From Pseudomaricurvus alkylphenolicus (lineage in GTDB: Bacteria; Pseudomonadota; Gammaproteobacteria; Pseudomonadales; Cellvibrionaceae), in the NCBI RefSeq assembly GCF_011683955.1, contig NZ_JAAQPI010000002.1, positions 719,912 through 783,911 on the forward strand: a stretch of DNA of 64,000 bases, in the 5' to 3' direction. The translations under genes and the position numbers were made by a program. Below are positions 8,190 through 16,348 of the stretch, piece by piece (the stretch's first letter is position 1; each line of letters starts with the position of its first letter). The notes under the pieces were generated by a model. That model saw only the letters and a list, made by a program, of their open reading frames with translations. It did not search any database and was not told the origin of the DNA.

Positions 8190-9698
8190 ATGACTCACCT
8201 GATCACCATTGGACTGCTAAAGCCCCTGTTGATATTGCTGTTGGGGTGGTTTCAGTTTCTGGGGCTAAAGAGCTTCTCCGCCACCACCCGACACCTCAAC
8301 CTGCTGATGGTACTGGCTCTACTGCCCTTGTCGTTGCTGGTGGCATGGTGGTTTCCTGCTCCCTTGACCATTGCGACAGCGCAGTTCCAGGTACCCGCGG
8401 AATGGCTTCAATCCAATCGTTGGACGCTGTTGGGAATCTACCTGTTTGCGTTGCTCTGGGGCGTCAATTACCTGTTGCTCGGTATATGGCAGCTGAGTCG
8501 GCGTCAGCCGGATATCACTTTGCCAGGCTATGATCAGCTGCAACAGGAAATCGATCATCTGAGCCGAATCAGTGGCATCGATCGGCCTGTCAGACTTATG
8601 TTGACCGAGGCAGAGCGCCCACCGGTTTCATGGGGGCTGTGGCGACCGGTTATTGAGATGCCAGTGGAAGCGCTGCAGTGGGGGGCTGCAAGCCGGCAGC
8701 TGATTATTCTTCACGAGCTGGCGCACATCGGCCGAGGGGATTGGTTCACCATGCTATTGGGCAAGGTCATTTGCCTGTTGTTTTGGTTCTTGCCGCCAGT
8801 ATGGTGGTTAAACCGTCTCCTTGCCGATATGGCAGAACGTGCCTGCGATGACTGGGTGCTGAATCATCGTGACCGCAACGAGGACTATGCGCAGCTCCTG
8901 TTGCAACTCGAACGGGGAGTGGGTGAAACCGATCTGCCGGTGACACCACTGTTGCAAAACAGCAACTATGCCCGTATCAGAGCGCTGCTCGAACGCTACG
9001 CTGATCACGATATTCTGGTGCGTCAGGAATGGAAGAGTGCACTGGTAATGGCAGTGGCACTGTTGCTGCCGCTGAGCGCCGTGGGTCTGCGCGATCCGGG
9101 GCGTCAAACAACAGCAGAGCCGGTAAAGGCCATGCCGTTAGCGGAAATGGGACTGCAGGCCGCAAGGCCGTCTAGCTGGGATCACCTGATTCCAGAGCAG
9201 GACTACCGCCGACCCAGAACTCTTGTACAGGTACCGCCTCCGCAGGATCGACCGATGGAGCACTTGGCGGTGGTGGCGGCTCCGACCTTGAGCGTCCCGC
9301 CAAGTTTGATCGCGAGCGTCGACAACCCCAGTTTTGCCCAACCGGCTGTGCGGGTAAGAGGCTACCTGCCGGTAAAAATGGTGACGCCGGTCTACCCCCG
9401 CCGCGCCATAGAGCGACAATTGGAAGGGCGGGTAATGGTGCAATTTACCGTGGATGCTGAGGGCCACCCCCGCCATCCCCAAATTATCTACGCGCAACCC
9501 AAGGGGGTGTTCGAACGTACGGTATTGCGGGCGCTGGATGCATCGCGATTTGTTCCGCTGACAATTAATGGAGAGGCCGTGGACATGCACGGTGTCAGCG
9601 AAGAGTTTATTTTCCGCCTTACCGATGAATCTGCCGGAGGCAAACCCCCACCTCGTTCTTCACCACCTGCGGTCACCGAGATCGCATTTACCTACTAG
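8190..9698 (+). CDS. BlaR1/MecR1-like M56 metallopeptidase with C-terminal TonB domain
   Basis: 502 residues. Residues 1-100 contain three membrane segments; a cytoplasmic zinc-peptidase region follows with LMLTEAERPPVSWGLWRPVI and the catalytic LHELAHIGRGDW (HExxH), then another hydrophobic segment near residues 187-205 and a further one near 285. In place of a penicillin-sensor domain, residues about 395-485 form a TonB/TolA C-terminal domain (VTPVYPRRAIERQLEGRVMV, FVPLTINGEAVDM, EEFIFRL). It starts 31 bases after the repressor gene. By family analogy it is a membrane signal transducer that inactivates the BlaI-type repressor; what the TonB domain contacts is unknown. Confidence 0.88.
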   Translation: MTHLITIGLLKPLLILLLGWFQFLGLKSFSATTRHLNLLMVLALLPLSLLVAWWFPAPLTIATAQFQVPAEWLQSNRWTLLGIYLFALLWGVNYLLLGIWQLSRRQPDITLPGYDQLQQEIDHLSRISGIDRPVRLMLTEAERPPVSWGLWRPVIEMPVEALQWGAASRQLIILHELAHIGRGDWFTMLLGKVICLLFWFLPPVWWLNRLLADMAERACDDWVLNHRDRNEDYAQLLLQLERGVGETDLPVTPLLQNSNYARIRALLERYADHDILVRQEWKSALVMAVALLLPLSAVGLRDPGRQTTAEPVKAMPLAEMGLQAARPSSWDHLIPEQDYRRPRTLVQVPPPQDRPMEHLAVVAAPTLSVPPSLIASVDNPSFAQPAVRVRGYLPVKMVTPVYPRRAIERQLEGRVMVQFTVDAEGHPRHPQIIYAQPKGVFERTVLRALDASRFVPLTINGEAVDMHGVSEEFIFRLTDESAGGKPPPRSSPPAVTEIAFTY

Positions 9699-9758
9699 AG
9701 CAACGGCGGTAAACACCGCACGACTCTGACTTAACCAAACCTTGTAAGGAGGGTGTCT

Positions 9759-10376
9759 ATGGACATCGCAGCTACCGCTCGGCCTGAATTTACCTTTCTC
9801 AAAAGTCTGTTGGGGGCGACATGCGTTACCCTGGGGCTATTGTATTTTATGCATTTTCTGGTGCATACAGAGGACATACCGCAGACCGTCGAACCGTCGG
9901 GGCCCATCGTTGATGTAGTGGCGGTACCGAAGGTGATAGAAACCCGCATCGAAGAAACAAAACCCGAACCACCGCAAGATCCGGCCATCGAGCCGACTAT
10001 TGATCCACCGCCAATGGACACAGACTTAACCCTGGAACGCACAGACATCAGCTCGACCATCCGATACACGCCCGAGACCGGCGCGCTTAGCGGTGTCACA
10101 CTTGGTGGTGGGGGGCTTGTGCAGCAGGTGATGATTCCGCCCACCTATCCGCGCCGCGCCATTCAAAAGGAGGTGGAAGGATTTGTGGATGTGCGCTTTG
10201 AGGTCAACGGTGCCGGTGCGACCACTAATGTTCAGGTAGTTCACGCCAATCCGGAGGGTGTGTTTGAGAAATCAGCGGTGCGCGCGGTCAAGCGCTGGAA
10301 ATACATACCGGATGAAAACAGGGTGGCGCCATGGCCCGTACTGACCGAGCGTATTCGATTTACGCTCGATCAGTAG
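9759..10376 (+). CDS. tonB: TonB family energy transducer
   Basis: 205 residues from ATG 9759, chosen because TAAGGAGG ends 7 bases before it; a GTG at 9753 would abut the ribosome site. One N-terminal membrane segment (about 18-38), a Pro/Glu/Asp-rich linker (EETKPEPPQDPAIEPTIDPP) and a C-terminal TonB domain (about 125-205: IPPTYPRRAIQKEVEGFVDV, VRAVKRWKYIP). It would link proton-motive force to outer-membrane receptors. No exbB or exbD lies here, so it must use motor proteins from elsewhere. Its C-terminal domain resembles that of the preceding M56 protein (both PxYPRRAI), which suggests the two shared an origin or a partner. Confidence 0.93.
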   Translation: MDIAATARPEFTFLKSLLGATCVTLGLLYFMHFLVHTEDIPQTVEPSGPIVDVVAVPKVIETRIEETKPEPPQDPAIEPTIDPPPMDTDLTLERTDISSTIRYTPETGALSGVTLGGGGLVQQVMIPPTYPRRAIQKEVEGFVDVRFEVNGAGATTNVQVVHANPEGVFEKSAVRAVKRWKYIPDENRVAPWPVLTERIRFTLDQ

Positions 10377-10403
10377 GGTTGAAATCTATCGCTTTGCGCG
10401 ATA

Positions 10404-10823
10404 CTAACGGTGCTGCCGAATGGAATGCAGCACCACCCCTTCGATGCGCAGCTCGGCGCTGTCGCCAAGGGACACTGGCGGCAGGTTCTCATCTCCGGAC
10501 AGCAGCAGGCTGTTGCGCAAATCCAGTTCGCGACAAATCAGTTCACCATCCAAAACCGCCACCACAATATCGCCATGTTGGGGCTTGAGGGCGCGATCAA
10601 TGACCAGCAGATCGCCGTCCTGGATACCTTGATGCAGCAGCGCGTCACCCTTGGCGCGGGCATAAAAGGAGTTATCCGGCTGGCGCAGCAAATAATCGTT
10701 AAGGTCCAGGCCTGGTTCTTCTTCATCCAGCGGGCTACCAAAACCGGCGGTATCGCTGTGGAGGAACAGGGGTAACGCAATTTGGGAGCGAATCTCTACC
10801 GGAGCGAGTTCGGAAACATTCAT
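10404..10823 (-). CDS. UmuD-like protein lacking the catalytic Ser and Lys
   Basis: 139 residues from ATG 10823; an upstream in-frame ATG would place the SOS box inside the gene. It aligns without gaps to UmuD over the S24 peptidase core: FYARAKGDALLHQGIQDGDL, HGDIVVAVLDGELICREL, then a hydrophobic beta end. In E. coli UmuD the corresponding segment is GDSM with Ser60, and Lys97 follows 37 residues later. Here Ser is Ala (codon gcg) and Lys is Arg. The cleavage-type dipeptide Ala-Gly is still present in DTAGFGSPLDEEE. The protein should not cleave itself. No umuC is adjacent. It is a separate SOS transcription unit downstream of the AstE-like gene. Confidence 0.88.
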   Translation of the reverse strand: MNVSELAPVEIRSQIALPLFLHSDTAGFGSPLDEEEPGLDLNDYLLRQPDNSFYARAKGDALLHQGIQDGDLLVIDRALKPQHGDIVVAVLDGELICRELDLRNSLLLSGDENLPPVSLGDSAELRIEGVVLHSIRQHR

Positions 10824-10841
10824 AGGGCTGCACTCAGATTG

Positions 10842-10886
10842 TACTGTGTTTTCATACAGTATAAGAGGTTGCCTTACCGATTCCAA
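10842..10886 (-). promoter_or_regulatory. SOS (LexA) box overlapping a sigma-70 promoter
   Basis: On the minus strand, -35 TTGGAA (10886-10881) and -10 TATACT (10863-10858) are separated by exactly 17 bases. Overlapping the -10, positions 10842-10861 give TACTGT-N8-ACAGTA, the gammaproteobacterial LexA consensus CTGT-N8-ACAG with extended flanks. The box ends 18 bases before the UmuD-like start codon. Confidence 0.92.
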
Positions 10887-10896
10887 CCCTTGAATG

Positions 10897-11910
10897 TCAG
10901 TCCGCCGGGACAGCGTAGAACAGGCAGTCGCTGGTGGCGATTTCGGGATTGCTGGTAGCCATAAAGATCTTCAATGGCATTGCAGGGTGAAGCCAGCCGC
11001 GATCAATACGGAAGAGTCTGCTGGCATGATCCTCCCCGTCGCGATCGAGAGCCTGTATCAACCCAATGCCATCATTCCCTACCCATCCCAGTGAAGTGTC
11101 GATACCGGTGGTGCCGAAGTTACAGTGCTCGATACTTGGCCAGAGTGTAATGTCCGCATCTTCGCAGGGAGCTTCGTGATAGCGAACACTTACTCCAGGC
11201 TTGAGCTCAACCCGCTGGGGGTGCAAGAGAACCTCAGGCTCATGAGGGGGGGACTTAAAAATATCCTCGTGCACAGCCACCTGATGAATGCCCTGGTAAG
11301 CCACCTGCAGGGACTCCTCGTCCCGGGCCCCGCCACATTCAATGGTGATGGTGGGGCAGCCCGCATCAACTTCCATCAGACTGCCCAAGCGCACGTCGGG
11401 TACGATTACCCGGTTGCAAAACCAGCTGATCAGGGCGAGATGCCTGGGGCTGTAATCCATCGCAACAGCAAAAGATGGACCGCTGCCGGAGGTATTGTGG
11501 ATGTCGATCAGGGCTTCGGGTTCCAGGTAGGCTATATCATCGGTAATCTGGCGGGCCAGCCGACCGCAATCATCATCGTAAGGGGGGGCAAAGCACCGAT
11601 TGAGGTCGCGGCTTCCGGGCAGCATCCGGTGACTGAACTCCGGAGGAGTCAGCGCTGTGGCCACAGAGGCCAGTAAGCAATAAAGGTCACAGGCCGGTGT
11701 GACATCCTCTTTGAGCCAGGCGAGCAGGGCTTCGGTGCCAGAGGGCTCGTTGCCATGCAATAGTGTGACGATGACACGCCGGCGTTTGGGGTTCCAGCCC
11801 GGTACGTAGATCCAGCAACTGTCCTGCAGCTGGTTCAGCCAGTCGTAAGCGGAGTGTGGCAAGTCCGTCTGGCGGGAGATAACGGGTAAACTGAGTGAAA
11901 GAGGGACCAT
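10897..11910 (-). CDS. Succinylglutamate desuccinylase/aspartoacylase family protein
   Basis: 337 residues from ATG 11910, one base after the preceding gene's stop, which indicates translational coupling; longer upstream frames lie inside that gene. It is an M14-like zinc deacylase: VTLLHGNEPSGTEALLAWL carries the HxxE zinc ligands, DIHNTSGSGPSFAVAM the third ligand His, and TITIECGGARDEESL the catalytic Glu. A C-terminal beta-barrel part follows. AstE and aspartoacylase remove acyl groups from N-acyl amino acids. No other arginine-succinyltransferase (ast) gene is nearby, so the substrate cannot be named; the pairing with a GCS2-type ligase suggests an amino-acid or peptide conjugate. Confidence 0.85.
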   Translation of the reverse strand: MVPLSLSLPVISRQTDLPHSAYDWLNQLQDSCWIYVPGWNPKRRRVIVTLLHGNEPSGTEALLAWLKEDVTPACDLYCLLASVATALTPPEFSHRMLPGSRDLNRCFAPPYDDDCGRLARQITDDIAYLEPEALIDIHNTSGSGPSFAVAMDYSPRHLALISWFCNRVIVPDVRLGSLMEVDAGCPTITIECGGARDEESLQVAYQGIHQVAVHEDIFKSPPHEPEVLLHPQRVELKPGVSVRYHEAPCEDADITLWPSIEHCNFGTTGIDTSLGWVGNDGIGLIQALDRDGEDHASRLFRIDRGWLHPAMPLKIFMATSNPEIATSDCLFYAVPAD

Positions 11911-11911
11911 G

Positions 11912-13417
11912 TCAGTAAGGCTGCCACAAATGCACCGGCTGTCCGCTGCGTTGTTGTTCACAGTAGCTCTCGAACATGGCCTTACAGGCAGCCGGCCTGG
12001 ACAGCTTCTGCTCATAGTGGTCCAGGCAGTTGCGTTGCCAGCGCGCGGGAGAGCACTGCCGTTCAAAGCGTTGTTCAATGACACTCAAGTAGCGCTCGAT
12101 GTCTTCCTCGACCACACCGGCGGTCTTTAATCCTTCGCGGCCAAACGGCAAGGCTGACTCCACCACATCCAGCAGCGGGACTTCCGCCAACCGATGCAGA
12201 TTCGGGTCCGGCCAGACCAGTACCGCATCCAGGCCACGTTGAGCGGCACGATAGAAATTGTACTCGGCGTAATAAAACGGAATAGAGGGCAGCCAGTCCC
12301 GGATGCGATCCCTTAACCCAAGTGCCAGGCCAACATAAAGCGCTGCCGCGGCCACCATATCCAGTGGGGTCGGGCCGGAGGGCAGGGCTCGCATCTCGAT
12401 ACGCAAATGGCCACCGTCGTTGTGATCATAAACCGCCCGGTTCCAGGGCCAGACGGAGCCCATATGCAGATTCAGCTCTGGCAGCTCGGGTGCGATAATC
12501 TCTTCAGGGTGCTCGTACAATTCATGGTAGCGCTGGTGAGGGTCGCGGTCGGAAAGCACCGTCATGATCGGGCGATGCAATGCCACGGTTTCCGCAAACA
12601 ATTCCCAGGCGCCGTCTCTCACCCAGCCCTGCCCGAATGAGACCCGGGCGGGGTGCTGCCAGCGGCCGCTGCCACGATGACGATAATCCACAGATTGTTT
12701 AAACAAGGCGATGCGGGTTTCGTCCCAAAGGCGCCGCTGTAACAGTAACGGTGAATTGGCGCTCAGGGCCACCACCAGTGGAGACACCAGCTGCAAGGTA
12801 TTAAAGGTATCGGCATAATGTTGGGGTTCCACCCGCAAATGCACCTGAAAGCTGGTATTGGCGCCCTCAAACACCACTTGTGAGGTACTTACCTGCAGGT
12901 CATCATCGCCGTGAATATCGACTTTAAAGTCGCCGCCGCGAAGCCGGTTTAAGGTGTTCGACAAAACCCGGTAACGCGTCAGGTCGGTCATGGCTTCTTC
13001 GGTGAGGTCGCGGTGTTCGAGGGTTGGCAGGATACCTATGGGAACAATCTGTCCACCGCGTGCCTGAGCGGCATTGCCCATCAGAGTCAGACACTGGTCC
13101 ATCTCACTGTGCAAGCGGCTAAAAGGGCTTCCGTGCAGCAACTGGGGAGCGAAGTTATATTCGATATTGTAGCGATTGAGCTCAAGCTGCAGCTGCGGAT
13201 GTTGCAAATCATCCAGCAGCAGGCGATTTATGGACAGGGGCCGCCCTTTGTCGTCGGTAATGTAGCTTTCCAGCTCAGCGCCCAGACTGAGCTCTCCGCG
13301 TCCGAAATCGGGGTGTTGCAACAGCTTCTTCAGAACGCCCAGGCTCTGCTGCAGGCGCTCTTCGAACTGTTCAGCCTCTTGCTCGCTGAAGCTCTCACTG
13401 TGGATATCCTGACCCAT
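11912..13417 (-). CDS. GCS2-type glutamate-cysteine ligase family protein
   Basis: 501 residues from ATG 13417, which has GGAGG 7 bases upstream. The N-terminal signature is LSLGAELESYITDDKGRPLS followed by LELNRYNIEYNFAPQ, as in GCS2 carboxylate-amine ligases; later blocks include GANTSFQVHLRV, LALSANSPLLLQRRLWDETR and HLRIEMRALPSGPTPLDMVA. This is not the E. coli GshA class. It probably forms a gamma-glutamyl amide bond using ATP, but I cannot tell whether it makes gamma-glutamylcysteine. It forms a tight two-gene unit with the deacylase-like gene. Confidence 0.8.
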   Translation of the reverse strand: MGQDIHSESFSEQEAEQFEERLQQSLGVLKKLLQHPDFGRGELSLGAELESYITDDKGRPLSINRLLLDDLQHPQLQLELNRYNIEYNFAPQLLHGSPFSRLHSEMDQCLTLMGNAAQARGGQIVPIGILPTLEHRDLTEEAMTDLTRYRVLSNTLNRLRGGDFKVDIHGDDDLQVSTSQVVFEGANTSFQVHLRVEPQHYADTFNTLQLVSPLVVALSANSPLLLQRRLWDETRIALFKQSVDYRHRGSGRWQHPARVSFGQGWVRDGAWELFAETVALHRPIMTVLSDRDPHQRYHELYEHPEEIIAPELPELNLHMGSVWPWNRAVYDHNDGGHLRIEMRALPSGPTPLDMVAAAALYVGLALGLRDRIRDWLPSIPFYYAEYNFYRAAQRGLDAVLVWPDPNLHRLAEVPLLDVVESALPFGREGLKTAGVVEEDIERYLSVIEQRFERQCSPARWQRNCLDHYEQKLSRPAACKAMFESYCEQQRSGQPVHLWQPY

Positions 13418-13706
13418 CGGCAAACCTCCGGGTGTGGTGACAATTTATTAGAAAGTATTGTCGCACCGCAGGTATTAATCCAGATCAAGCCTTAATCAGG
13501 TAAATTGCTGGCTGCCGCAGGCCATTCGAATCAATACCAATCATTGAGTATCACGCCGATGCAGAGCAATTTCCGAACAAGTGACGCCGGCATGCTTCGG
13601 GACCATCGGGTCACGCTTGCCAGGGGATCTGACATGTTTCACACTCCCTAGCGGATTCAATTTCAACTAAGCACACGATCCAAAGCAGCAATAAGGAGAT
13701 ACAACA

Positions 13707-14186
13707 ATGAGCATTCAAGCGGGCGACAAAATACCTTCAGTAACCCTGCAGGTGATGGGCGCAGAGGGCCCTCAGGAAGTTACGACTGATGAACTGTTTG
13801 CGGGTAAAAAAGTAGTGATGCTGGCAGTACCCGGTGCATTTACACCCGGTTGTTCCATGACCCACCTGCCCGGTTTTGTGGTTAATGCGGACAATATCAA
13901 GGCCAAGGGCGTTGACGAGATCGTGTGTACTTCTGTCAATGATGTGTTTGTCATGGGAGCCTGGGGCAAGGACCAAAATGCGGAACACATTACCATGTTG
14001 GCCGACGGCAACGGCGAACTGGCTGAGGCCCTGGGACTGATTATGGACGCCAGTGGTTTCAAAATGGGTCCTCTGCGCAGCAAGCGTTACGCCATGATTG
14101 TGAATGACGGGGTGGTGGAACTGCTCAACGTAGACACCAAAGGTATCGACAAAAGCAGCGCTGAAACCATTCTCGCGGCGCTTTAA
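13707..14186 (+). CDS. Peroxiredoxin (Prx5 type)
   Basis: 159 residues, full length for the Prx5 group. The peroxidatic cysteine sits in VPGAFTPGCSMTHLPGF (Cys about 49), followed by TSVNDVFVMGAWGK and GLIMDASGFKMGPLRSKRYA. It reduces hydrogen peroxide and organic peroxides, usually with glutathione/glutaredoxin. No fused glutaredoxin domain is present, but two glutaredoxin genes occur later in the window. A good ribosome site (AAGGAG) precedes the ATG. The 289-base gap upstream (13418-13706) shows no motif I can name beyond a GTGAC/GTCAC inverted pair near 13580-13615. Confidence 0.93.
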   Translation: MSIQAGDKIPSVTLQVMGAEGPQEVTTDELFAGKKVVMLAVPGAFTPGCSMTHLPGFVVNADNIKAKGVDEIVCTSVNDVFVMGAWGKDQNAEHITMLADGNGELAEALGLIMDASGFKMGPLRSKRYAMIVNDGVVELLNVDTKGIDKSSAETILAAL

Positions 14187-14209
14187 TCGGTACAGAAAAC
14201 AGGTACAGC

Positions 14210-15316
14210 ATGAAATACTTGGGTGTCGGCGCTTTGGTCCTTTTGACCACGGCGCTTGGAGTGATGGCTTGGGCCTGGCAGTCCGTGGATTGGTACCCAC
14301 CGGTCCTGGACGTGGAGACACAATGCCACAGTGAAGCTCAACCCTGGGACGAATCGCAACCGCTTAAAGTGGTCAGCTTTAACGTGCAGTATCTGGCGGG
14401 TAAAAACTACGTCTTTTTTTACGACGTGGCGGACGGGCCGGACACGCAACCCAGCGAGGAGGATCTCGGTCTGACGCTGGAGCGGGTGGCCGATATCATT
14501 CGCTCAGAGTCGGCCGATATCGTCCTGCTGCAAGAGCTCAATGACGCTGATGACAGTCGCACCCACTACCAGGACCAGCTAGCCCTGTTGCAACAGCAGC
14601 TCGGGGAGGCGGCCTATCCCTGTGAGGCCAATGCACACTATTGGAAAGCTGGCCTGGTGTTGCACCCGAAAATTCTTGGGCCGGTGAGCATGAAGCTCAC
14701 CACCCTGTCGCGCTATCCGATGACCCAGGCGCGCCGCCATCAATTGCCCTATATGCATCAGGATTCACTCACCCGGCGCTTTTATTTCCAGAGGGCGATT
14801 CTCGAAACCCGCATGATCAGTCAACAGGGCCGCTCCCTGGCTCTGTTGAACACCCATTTCGATGCCTGGGGAGACGGTTCAGACTTAATGCCCGCGCAGG
14901 TGGGGGTGGCTATGAACCTGTTTCAGCGGCTTGAACGGGAACAGATTCCGTGGATTATTGGGGGCGACTTTAATTTGCTGCCGCCGGATGAAGGTCGCCA
15001 GTGGCACAAACTGGAGGCGGCCGGTACCGCCGACTTTGACCGGGAAACCGCACTGGCACCGCTGTATGAGCAGTTTGGTGCGATTCCTTCACGCCAGCAC
15101 CTCATTGGCGAAAAACCCCACCTCTGGTACACCCACTTTCCCAATGACCCTCGTGTAGAAGGTCCCGATCGCACCATCGATTATCTGTTCTACAGCCACC
15201 ACTGGCAGCTGCAAAAAGGCTATGTGCGCCAGCACGATACTCTGGATGTTTCTGACCATTTACCCGTGGTCGGTCAATGGCGTTTACAGGAACCCAAAAC
15301 CGCCTCTCTGCATTGA
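14210..15316 (+). CDS. Endonuclease/exonuclease/phosphatase (EEP) family protein
   Basis: 368 residues with an N-terminal membrane anchor or signal (about 3-24, LGVGALVLLTTALGVMAWAW). EEP motifs in order: VVSFNVQYLAG, ADIVLLQELND (metal-binding Glu), LALLNTHFDAWG, IIGGDFNLLPPDEG (Asp/Asn), RTIDYLFYSHHW and VSDHLPVVGQW (catalytic Asp-His). The enzyme is likely a periplasm-facing metal-dependent phosphodiesterase; the substrate (nucleic acid, phospholipid or inositol phosphate type) cannot be told. It begins 23 bases after the peroxiredoxin and may be co-transcribed. Confidence 0.85.
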   Translation: MKYLGVGALVLLTTALGVMAWAWQSVDWYPPVLDVETQCHSEAQPWDESQPLKVVSFNVQYLAGKNYVFFYDVADGPDTQPSEEDLGLTLERVADIIRSESADIVLLQELNDADDSRTHYQDQLALLQQQLGEAAYPCEANAHYWKAGLVLHPKILGPVSMKLTTLSRYPMTQARRHQLPYMHQDSLTRRFYFQRAILETRMISQQGRSLALLNTHFDAWGDGSDLMPAQVGVAMNLFQRLEREQIPWIIGGDFNLLPPDEGRQWHKLEAAGTADFDRETALAPLYEQFGAIPSRQHLIGEKPHLWYTHFPNDPRVEGPDRTIDYLFYSHHWQLQKGYVRQHDTLDVSDHLPVVGQWRLQEPKTASLH

Positions 15317-15330
15317 TTGATATCAAGGGG

Positions 15331-15359
15331 TTGGCACGTAAATCATTTTGTTGTAACTT
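15331..15359 (+). promoter_or_regulatory. Candidate sigma-70 promoter of the riboswitch leader
   Basis: TTGGCA (15331-15336), a 17-base spacer and TAACTT (15354-15359) place a start near 15366, just before the riboswitch core. The -10 is only a moderate match. A sigma-54 reading of TGGCACG was considered, but the TTGC element is missing. Confidence 0.5.
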
Positions 15360-15365
15360 GTGCCT

Positions 15366-15460
15366 ATCGAAAAGGGCTACCCCCGGCGAAAGCCGGGGTT
15401 CGCAAAGTCTACGGTCTAAGGGGGTAATACCCTATGATGGCGGATTGCCGATGATCCCGT
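15366..15460 (+). promoter_or_regulatory. c-di-GMP-I (GEMM-I) riboswitch
   Basis: The leader shows the GEMM-I core: AAAGGGCTAC, then a perfect hairpin CCCCGGC-GAAA-GCCGGGG capped by a GNRA tetraloop (15391-15408), the conserved internal block CGCAAAGTCTACGGTCTAA (15401-15420 region), and a second arm GGTAATACCC...GGCGGATTGCCGATGATCCC. These are the hallmarks of the class I cyclic-di-GMP aptamer. About 100 bases separate it from the downstream gene. There is no clear terminator with U-tract, but a CAGTAA-CGG-TTACTG hairpin at 15520-15534 lies near the start codon, so control may be translational. Sign of regulation is unknown. Confidence 0.87.
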
Positions 15461-15557
15461 CTTGCAAGCATTCATCGAACCTTTTTCACTCCAATATTGA
15501 AAGTAGCAATGAATAGCCGCAGTAACGGTTACTGTGCCGGCGGCATCGAGGAATGTT

Positions 15558-16322
15558 TTGAAACCGTTTTGGCAGGCGCTGTGTCTGGTGCTGGGGTGGG
15601 GGCTGCTGTGCCCTTTGAGTGTGTCCAATCCTCTGGAGGGTGAACCTCGCCGTTTATCTCTGGCGTTTGGCGCCGCTTTTGAAAGTCAATTCAGCAAAAC
15701 GGGCCATTATAATTGGCTCCGAGACGCCTTACTGTTCGAGGGTTATGATTTCGACGTGGTCTGGATGCCCAACAAACGGGGTATGGTAGAGGCCAATGCC
15801 GGTCGTATCGACGGGGATCTGACTAAGGCCGCGACAGTTGCAGCAGGTTTCACCAACCTGGTGCAGGTCGATGAGCCTTTCTTCTATGCCTGTGTTGTCG
15901 CCTACGGAGTGCCTGCCAATGCCAGCCAGTCCATCCGCCACCTGGGGGTGATCAGGGGGCTGGAATATCTCAACCAGTCGATACCCAAATTGAATCAAGA
16001 GTACCAATTTTACCCGGTGGAGCGGCTCCAGCAGGGTTTGGATATGGTGGCCTATGGTCGGCTCGATGCGTTGCTATTGCCGACAGTGGTGTCTAAGCTG
16101 CTGCCGCCGTCCCAGATGAAAGGATTGGAGATCATCTCGCCAACCCTGTTGGAGTACCCTACCTACATCTATCTGCACCGTCGTCATAGGGAGCTGGCTG
16201 AGCGACTCCAGCGACGTCTCAGTGAGACTCGTCCCAAGGAGATCCAAAATCACTGTGATACCAGAGTTTCCTCTGAAGCGGCCGCAGTGCGCATTTCGCT
16301 GCAAAACAAGCTACGGCAATAG
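15558..16322 (+). CDS. Periplasmic solute-binding-like protein under c-di-GMP riboswitch
   Basis: 254 residues if the TTG at 15558 is used; GAGGAA ends 4 bases before it and it gives a clean signal peptide (MKPFWQALCLVLGWGLLCPL). A GTG at 15534 would add eight residues. The rest resembles family 3 periplasmic binding folds: LSLAFGAAFESQF, then LLFEGYDFDVVWMPNKRGM, GRIDGDLTKAA, LGVIRGLEYLNQ, MVAYGRLDALLLPT and a C-terminal helix ELAERLQRRLSE. Such proteins lacking a transporter partner often act as stand-alone sensors. No transporter gene is adjacent. The ligand is unknown. Confidence 0.72.
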   Translation: MKPFWQALCLVLGWGLLCPLSVSNPLEGEPRRLSLAFGAAFESQFSKTGHYNWLRDALLFEGYDFDVVWMPNKRGMVEANAGRIDGDLTKAATVAAGFTNLVQVDEPFFYACVVAYGVPANASQSIRHLGVIRGLEYLNQSIPKLNQEYQFYPVERLQQGLDMVAYGRLDALLLPTVVSKLLPPSQMKGLEIISPTLLEYPTYIYLHRRHRELAERLQRRLSETRPKEIQNHCDTRVSSEAAAVRISLQNKLRQ

Positions 16323-16348
16323 GGCTGGCCACTCAGTCCGCGATCAGC

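Noticed and set aside
13418..13706. Structured RNA upstream of the peroxiredoxin
   Set aside because: Apart from a GTGAC/GTCAC pair I could not fold a convincing conserved structure or match a known RNA class.
15331..15353. TGGCACG as a sigma-54 promoter before the riboswitch
   Set aside because: The required TTGC element at the -12 position is absent.
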